From assembly GCA_024347015.1 (NCBI GenBank), contig AP024891.1:1-64000 (forward strand): DNA of 64,000 bases, read 5' to 3'. The position numbers were made by a program, and so were the translations under genes. Source of the stretch: Vibrio pectenicida (GTDB lineage: Bacteria; Pseudomonadota; Gammaproteobacteria; Enterobacterales; Vibrionaceae). How positions within the stretch are numbered: the first letter of the stretch is position 1; each line of letters starts with the position of its first letter. The notes under the pieces are model-generated. The model was not told where the DNA came from and did no database searches. It saw nothing but the letters and a program-made list of their open reading frames with translations. Positions 58,915 through 64,000 of this stretch are shown piece after piece.

Positions 58915-59473
58915 GATTGATATTGATTTGGAGATTTCACGTAACTTGCTGATGAAAATCACGGAGATGAGTATTTCTCCTGAGCATCGTCAGGCCCTCA
59001 TTGATCAATACGGTGTTTCCCCACAAAGGCTGCGACATATGGCGTCGATGAGCGCCGCTGATATTTTAGAAATGGCTCGCTCTCGTCAAGCGCAGGGGGC
59101 GGCGGCGAAAATACTTGAGCAGTGTTTGGGAACGGCGGTGCCTAGCGAGTTGGTTCCGTACTTAGAGTTGAATGCTTGCCGCGCGTTTATCCGTCATTTC
59201 TTTGGGGGGACTGCGAAGCAATACGCGTCTTGGGCGGCCAAAGTGCCCATCGACGAGGGCCTTCGCCAGCGAGTGGTGCCGCCGGATAAAGAGGCCGAGG
59301 TCTATCACCTTCTGTGTGAGTACGCCGGCACATTTCAACGCTCTGGTTCGTTTTGCAAAGAGCCGAACGTGGTGGCATTGACACACCAAAATATCTTGGG
59401 CATTGCCCAAACCTGTGAGATTTCGATACGAGCAATTTGGTCTGAATGTGAGAAATGGAAGAAGTTATCATGA
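58907..59473 (+). CDS. Relaxase-operon protein (188 aa, unknown)
   Basis: An all-helical soluble protein; 'QYGVSPQRLRHMASMSAADI' resembles a helix-turn-helix and 'ELNACRAFIRHFFGGTAKQY' is a second conserved-looking segment. It may belong to the DUF2857-like proteins found near relaxase and ParB genes on MPF_G elements, but that is not certain. It overlaps both neighbours, so it is made with the relaxase and may be a relaxosome DNA-binding factor. Confidence 0.65.
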   Translation: MSKIDIDLEISRNLLMKITEMSISPEHRQALIDQYGVSPQRLRHMASMSAADILEMARSRQAQGAAAKILEQCLGTAVPSELVPYLELNACRAFIRHFFGGTAKQYASWAAKVPIDEGLRQRVVPPDKEAEVYHLLCEYAGTFQRSGSFCKEPNVVALTHQNILGIAQTCEISIRAIWSECEKWKKLS

Positions 59474-60084
59474 TGAAAGAGATGGTGTTGTTTACTCATA
59501 CTGTCACCCGCCTATGGGATGTCAAACCCAAGTTTTCTAAAAGCTACGCTGAATTTATGTTGGAGCGTCTGACCGCATTGGAAATCGCGACAAAAAAAGA
59601 CGATCCCTATGCGGACTTAGCTTTGCTCAATATCGAGCAAGCCTTGTATAAACTTGAATCCGTGGCCAAAGAAGGGCTGGCCGAAGAAAGCGATCGCGCT
59701 GGTGAGGCCAGCTGGCTGGATTTGCAGGGGCGCTGCCTCTCACCCGATCGCCACACACCGGCCATGGGGTGGTTAATGCTGCGCGTATTTGGCACGGTAG
59801 ATCAGGCGTTGATTCAAAACATGATTGCTTTTAGAACGGCCAACGTGACACGTCCAGCGTATGAGAAACGCAAGAGCCAGTTGGTCAAAGCGCTGCATAC
59901 GATGATGAACGCTTTTCACCGTTATAAGTTTTATAACTCAGGATTGAATCGAGATACCTTGACGCAATCAACGCCCAATCCCAAACGTGACAAAGTGATC
60001 AAGCGCCTTGGTGTTTTGCCGCTTGAGATAATGGATTCCATCGAACGCGCAGATCACGCTCCTTATATTACGAGAAGGCATTAA
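59470..60084 (+). CDS. TIGR03761/PFL_4669-like element protein
   Basis: A 204-residue helical protein. 'TVTRLWDVKPKFSKSYAEFM' and 'KKDDPYADLALLNIEQALYK' resemble TIGR03761 (PFL_4669) proteins of MPF_G elements, which contain a 'DDPYAD...L..E..L' segment. No enzymatic motif. The ATG overlaps the preceding stop (ATGA). Role unknown, likely linked to element maintenance or transfer. Confidence 0.6.
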   Translation: MMKEMVLFTHTVTRLWDVKPKFSKSYAEFMLERLTALEIATKKDDPYADLALLNIEQALYKLESVAKEGLAEESDRAGEASWLDLQGRCLSPDRHTPAMGWLMLRVFGTVDQALIQNMIAFRTANVTRPAYEKRKSQLVKALHTMMNAFHRYKFYNSGLNRDTLTQSTPNPKRDKVIKRLGVLPLEIMDSIERADHAPYITRRH

Positions 60085-60089
60085 CGTTC

Positions 60090-61322
60090 GTGTCGGGATT
60101 AGCAAACACCCATGTGATAGGGCTGTCGCCATCACATCAGGCACCCAGCAGCATGGGCATGGCCCACTTTATGGATACGCTGGCTCATCTCCCGCGTTGC
60201 TCAGACAATAAAACGGCGGCGCTGGTTCGTCCACGCGACTTGGCGATACGTTGGCCATACGTACAGGTGAACCGACCGGATATGGTGTCTTGGTTAGTGT
60301 TTGACTTGGACCATGATAATCCTTGGGTATGGCAAGATACGGGCCTACCCACGCCCAATTTTATTGTCAGTAACCCTGAAACAGGCCACGCTCATCTGTT
60401 TTATGCGATTGTGCCGGTGTGTACCAGTGATGCCGCGCGTCGGCGGCCTATCGAGTACATGAAAGCGATTTATCGTGCCATGGCGTCAGCGCTTAATGCT
60501 GACCCCTGTTACGCTGGGCCCGTAGCGAAAACGCCGCATCATCCGGCATGGCGTACCACAGAATGTCATGGAGCCCTGTACGAGTTGGGTGAGCTGGCTG
60601 ATAGTGTGGAACTTGAATCACTGCCGTCCTGGGCAAGTAACGAAGAGCAGGATACGTCGCATTCGAGAAATTGCACACTGTTCCACCGCCTTCGTCACTT
60701 TGCCTACAGCATTTTTTCTCATGAGAAAGCCTCTGGGAGCTATCAGGATTTTTTTAATCGCATTACCAATCAAGCTAAGCATCTGAATCAATTTTTGGTA
60801 CAGGGTTGGCAATCAAACCTCCCTGAAAGTGAAGTCAAAGCGACCGTAAAGAGTGTGGCTCGCTGGACATGGGAAAACTATACAGGGGAGTGTGCGAATC
60901 GTGGAGTGATGCGTCTCGATCCCTCGTTACCTAAGGCGAAGCGTCAGTCGCTTGCGGCAAAACGGACCCACCAAGCGCGTCAGCAGGGGACGATGAAGGC
61001 CATTTTAGAGGCCTCAGAGTACTTATTAAATGCAGGCCAAGCCGTGACACAGGCGGCTATCGCCACACTGATCGGAAAAACCCGCCAGACGGTGGCCAAA
61101 TATCAATCTGCCATCGATATTGTCAAACAGCGCCCAGACATCATCACATTAAAGCGGTTGCTTCAATACGTGAATGGTCATGTTAAGTATGCTGTATCAG
61201 ATATCCGCCCTTTTTTGGGGGGCAGAGAGAATGAAAAGAGATCCAGTGGATCATTACGTTTGGTTGGTGAGGCTAGGAGTGATGAGTCACCTGATCATGA
61301 TGTTGATCCTGCACCTTCGTAG
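60090..61322 (+). CDS. Replicase/primase-like protein (Replicase plus PriCT domains)
   Basis: A 410-residue protein starting at GTG. The N-terminal part ('VSWLVFDLDHDNPWVW', 'PNFIVSNPETGHAHLFYAI') is the catalytic core of plasmid replicase-family primases. 'ITNQAKHLNQFLVQGWQSNL' followed by 'PESEVKATVKSVARWTWENY' is a PriCT-like domain. A helix-turn-helix 'AVTQAAIATLIGKTRQTVAK' lies near the C-terminus. Similar proteins (ColE2 Rep) make a primer at the origin. Here it is in the relaxase operon, so it may prime the transferred strand or form a second replication system beside the iteron replicon. Confidence 0.75.
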   Translation: MSGLANTHVIGLSPSHQAPSSMGMAHFMDTLAHLPRCSDNKTAALVRPRDLAIRWPYVQVNRPDMVSWLVFDLDHDNPWVWQDTGLPTPNFIVSNPETGHAHLFYAIVPVCTSDAARRRPIEYMKAIYRAMASALNADPCYAGPVAKTPHHPAWRTTECHGALYELGELADSVELESLPSWASNEEQDTSHSRNCTLFHRLRHFAYSIFSHEKASGSYQDFFNRITNQAKHLNQFLVQGWQSNLPESEVKATVKSVARWTWENYTGECANRGVMRLDPSLPKAKRQSLAAKRTHQARQQGTMKAILEASEYLLNAGQAVTQAAIATLIGKTRQTVAKYQSAIDIVKQRPDIITLKRLLQYVNGHVKYAVSDIRPFLGGRENEKRSSGSLRLVGEARSDESPDHDVDPAPS

Positions 61323-61443
61323 TATTCTTATCCTGCCATGATGGCTAGGCATCTCCAATAGTATAGTGAATGAGAACCTGAAGGGTAAAGAGGTTCCACA
61401 CACACCAAAATGTGGACTAACACTCCGTGGTTAGCGTCTCTAC

Positions 61444-63630
61444 TTGAAATATGCATTTAATTTCAATCTATTCCCTATTAGTATTGGCACATTCAAGGTT
61501 GATAGGGTTTGGGTGAACATCAGTATGTGGATTGATACGGTAGAAAAACACAGCCTTTGGGAACTGGAAGTTGAGCACTTTGAACGACCGGTGTTGGCGA
61601 GTGAATTGATAGATTTGATGGGCTCTGATACTTCCGACGCCGATATCTCTCAGTCTATTTTAAAAAGTTTCATTGCAAAGAGTTTTTCTGAGAATGGTGT
61701 GTACGCGAAATGCAGTATATGTAAGTGTCCGGTTCATTTTATTGCTAAGAACGCGACTGCTGAGGCTCACTTTCGTCATATCCCAACTCGAGCCCCCTCT
61801 ATTGAAAAAATGAAAGTCTGTTCGTTTTATTCCGACTCGGAAAGCTTCTTTGGTAAAGGACAAATCTACAAAGGTGAAGGCCAGTGGCATTTTAAGACCA
61901 AACATTTTCTTGCCAGTCACCTTGATGCTATTGGGTGTAAGGACGTCCGAGTTGAAAAGTTTATTTTTTCAAAAGATCCTGAGATAGACAAAAGACGTAG
62001 ACCGGATATCAGTTTTATGGATGTAAACGGAAATCGGTTTGTCATCGAGTTAACCCGTTGGTGGATGAATCCTGAAGTGGTCTATGAACGAGAAAAGTTC
62101 TTTAGAACGGAGGGGTATAACCTCCTTTGGTTATTCAGTCCCAACTGCGAAGAAACGAATCTTGTGACGTTAAATTTGATTTTGTATGGGTCGCCAGCTT
62201 CACGGCAAACAGCGTCAATAAATGCCTTGTTAAAGGTTGAGTGCAATGCTTTTGTGCTGTCCGATGAAGCGATAGAGCGTATGGAAACTCACCGTAATGT
62301 GACTTTCGAAGTGCTGTATCCAGTTCCCACGTATGATCCTACCTTAAAAACCATGGATATTGTGAAACATAGCCAGTGGGTTCAACTGGAGGACCTTAAT
62401 CTCGCTCCAAGAAAAAGGCTGCCTTTTGCCGTGAACACTTCAGTGGCCTTTAAAAGAGCGTTGGATGAAAAGAGAATCGACGATCGCCAGGCGCTTGCGC
62501 GCGACATTCTCATACTTAGAAAATTTGCGCGTGCTGAGTCGATATTTGAAAGTGAAACTGGCTATAAAGAGGCGCTTAAGCAAATTGGCAGTGTCATCAT
62601 TGCCCAAGATAATGAATGTGTTGCCGAGAGGCTAGATGACTATAAGAAGAGAGCCAAAAAAAATATAGAGGCGGCTTACACGAATTTCGTCACTCGACAA
62701 GCGCGTAAAGATGCTGCTGAAAAAATTCGGTTTGTACGTCAGACCATTAGGGAGCACTTGCTTGGTATTGAGCGCATTCAATTTGAAGATGGTGTTCAAG
62801 CTCATTACAACCGAATAAAGAACGTAGCAAGGGAGGTAGAGCAATACGGTGACTCAAAGATAGGCTCGTTCATTAATAGGGCTCTTTCTCGAGTCGAATG
62901 TCGATTAGAAGCGCTCAAATCACATCGCACTGGATTAGCGCAAGCGAAACACGATGCCAAACAAAAATCATTGAATAACCACATCAACGAACGTGAAGCG
63001 TTTATTGCAGAACTTAAAAAAGGCTTTTCTGATATACCAGAGGATGTCTCGGTCATTGAGTTGAAAAAGAATCGAATTGTCCGAAAAGCGGTGGAGTTTG
63101 GATTCAGGGATCGAGCCGCCGAGCTTGAACATGCATTCGATCTTGCTATTGATAATGCCTTTACCACATATAAGCAGACTTATTATCCAAATTTATCGCA
63201 TGGGTGGTCTTCATCGCCGTCGCGGAAATATAAGATGGAGTTGGATTCGGCTTTTAGCCTGTGTGCAGAGAATCTACATAAACGAGACCCTCGAAAGAAA
63301 AGAGTTGAGTCATATCAGCGTGCCACACGCAAGGTATTATCTGACTTTCAGGCTGATTTGATCTCACATGTTGAGCGTTTCTACCAAGAACTGCATGATA
63401 TGGAGCAGCCGAGCCTTTACCCCTGGTTTAAAAAAAACGGTGAAGGGATTAAGAGGATGAGGGCCTGTTTAGCGCATATGGAGTTACATGGATACCGTAG
63501 TGACAAAGTTGTACACCTCAAACTCGATATCGTGTACGAATTGGTAGATCAATACTATCGAGGAAGTGATGCTCGTACGATAAAGAATATTTTCTATGAC
63601 GCTAGCTTAAGGTGTTTTGGTTCAGATTGA
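61444..63630 (+). CDS. CoiA-like (DUF6035) predicted PD-(D/E)XK nuclease
   Basis: Up to 728 residues. A zinc finger-like N-terminal part (KCSICKCPVHF ... AHFRHIPTR) is followed by a nuclease core: 'QWHFKTKHFLASHL', 'RRRPDISFMDVNG' and 'RFVIELTRWWMN', in which the Asp and Glu fit PD-(D/E)XK, then 'EGYNLLWLFSPNCE'. This is the CoiA/DUF6035 layout. The remaining 430 residues are almost all helical, possibly coiled coil. CoiA acts in DNA uptake; in mobile elements such proteins are uncharacterised and may process incoming DNA. The first start is TTG (61444); ATG 61525 is plausible and fits related proteins better. Confidence 0.65.
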   Translation: MKYAFNFNLFPISIGTFKVDRVWVNISMWIDTVEKHSLWELEVEHFERPVLASELIDLMGSDTSDADISQSILKSFIAKSFSENGVYAKCSICKCPVHFIAKNATAEAHFRHIPTRAPSIEKMKVCSFYSDSESFFGKGQIYKGEGQWHFKTKHFLASHLDAIGCKDVRVEKFIFSKDPEIDKRRRPDISFMDVNGNRFVIELTRWWMNPEVVYEREKFFRTEGYNLLWLFSPNCEETNLVTLNLILYGSPASRQTASINALLKVECNAFVLSDEAIERMETHRNVTFEVLYPVPTYDPTLKTMDIVKHSQWVQLEDLNLAPRKRLPFAVNTSVAFKRALDEKRIDDRQALARDILILRKFARAESIFESETGYKEALKQIGSVIIAQDNECVAERLDDYKKRAKKNIEAAYTNFVTRQARKDAAEKIRFVRQTIREHLLGIERIQFEDGVQAHYNRIKNVAREVEQYGDSKIGSFINRALSRVECRLEALKSHRTGLAQAKHDAKQKSLNNHINEREAFIAELKKGFSDIPEDVSVIELKKNRIVRKAVEFGFRDRAAELEHAFDLAIDNAFTTYKQTYYPNLSHGWSSSPSRKYKMELDSAFSLCAENLHKRDPRKKRVESYQRATRKVLSDFQADLISHVERFYQELHDMEQPSLYPWFKKNGEGIKRMRACLAHMELHGYRSDKVVHLKLDIVYELVDQYYRGSDARTIKNIFYDASLRCFGSD

Positions 63631-63828
63631 ATAGGGTAAGTAGTGTGGCGACCCCTGTCCACAGGCACGCTTTGCATTTCAGTGAAGGGTTCGATACGAT
63701 GACTCATTCTTGAATGAAAGCAGTGAATGAGTCTAAATCTCTATCACTTATACTGCCTTTACTTACTCTAGGACAAGGTTTGGACTCACTCTGCTTTTTG
63801 CTGTGCTGTCATTGGAGTGGTAAATACA
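63631..63828. other. Intergenic region
   Basis: No gene or clear structure is seen. GGAG at 63814-63817 probably serves as the ribosome site of the next gene. Confidence 0.4.
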
Positions 63829-64000
63829 ATGAGTTTCAAGTTGAAATATCATCAGGCTTTGTCTGAGGTAGTATTGCATGCCTTACTGCATATTCTGATG
63901 CAAAAGGCCCAGAGTACGCGATTTATTCCTCCCAAACGAAGTAATGACATCCTTGTCAAATATCTCAAAGCGCAGATCAGTCGATCAAAGTACTCCGTAT
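63829..64000 (+). CDS. Partial gene at the right edge
   Basis: An open frame from ATG 63829 to the window edge: MSFKLKYHQALSEVVLHALL and on, 57 codons, helical, basic. The gene is incomplete and no family can be named. The GGAG upstream supports a real start. Confidence 0.5.
   Translation, partial: MSFKLKYHQALSEVVLHALLHILMQKAQSTRFIPPKRSNDILVKYLKAQISRSKYSV

Noticed and set aside
1..64000. CRISPR arrays
   Set aside because: The only regular direct repeats are the 11-bp iterons at 52816-53085, whose length and degeneracy are wrong for CRISPR; no cas gene is present.
1..64000. tRNA or rRNA genes
   Set aside because: No cloverleaf with a T-loop (GGTTCRA type) plus anticodon arm, and no rRNA-like segment, was recognised by eye.

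Overview
The window looks like part of a large conjugative plasmid (less likely an integrative conjugative element) from a Vibrio-like marine gammaproteobacterium. The evidence is a complete MPF_G-type (ICEHin1056/PFGI-1-like, 'PFL_47xx/TIGR037xx') type IV secretion backbone, a MOBH relaxase, a P1-type parAB pair, an iteron origin with its initiator, integron-type gene cassettes with VCR-like attC sites, and a protease with a GlyGly-CTERM sorting tail. No element-level integrase or attachment site is visible; the tyrosine recombinases present belong to a nested element or are broken remnants.

Layout. 1-1950: end of a probable PilV gene, a ribbon-helix-helix repressor with three operators, a secreted trypsin-like protease and an HU protein. 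2063-7500: tra operon 1 (TIGR03759, lytic transglycosylase, TIGR03765, TraD, TIGR03747). 7501-20860: first accessory block, with a run of small minus-strand genes, vapBC, an integrase relic, a SIR2-NTPase-TPR defence-like protein, an intA-tfp-intB-srap recombinase quartet, an Abi/HEPN gene and a second integrase relic. 20868-26461: tra operon 2 (RAQPRD protein through the TIGR03751 lipoprotein). 26462-32670: second accessory block, with integron-like cassettes, an IS3-family element that has split umuC, and an SOS-controlled umuD. 32680-39609: tra operon 3 (TraC ATPase through TraG). 39640-44540: third accessory block with a cassette array that carries a probable type II Thoeris system. 44827-50175: DNA-metabolism operon (DUF3275, adenine methyltransferase, SNF2-like helicase). 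50176-55096: partition and replication. 55101-55948: divergent XRE and LuxR-type regulators. 56564-63630: MOBH relaxase operon with a replicase/primase and a CoiA-like nuclease. The window ends inside another gene.

How it works together. The three tra operons are separated by cargo inserted exactly at the operon seams. Each keeps its own nearly identical leader: an inverted repeat AAATTC-N4-GAATTT and an extended -10 (TGNTATCGT) held at a fixed distance. A second shared element precedes the methyltransferase/helicase operon and the relaxase operon. The divergent XRE/LuxR pair is the best candidate inside the window for a switch acting on these promoters, which is inference. The cargo is mostly defence-like: SIR2-STAND, Abi/HEPN, Thoeris, a pentapeptide protein with an uncharacterised C-terminal domain, an HNH protein and VapBC.
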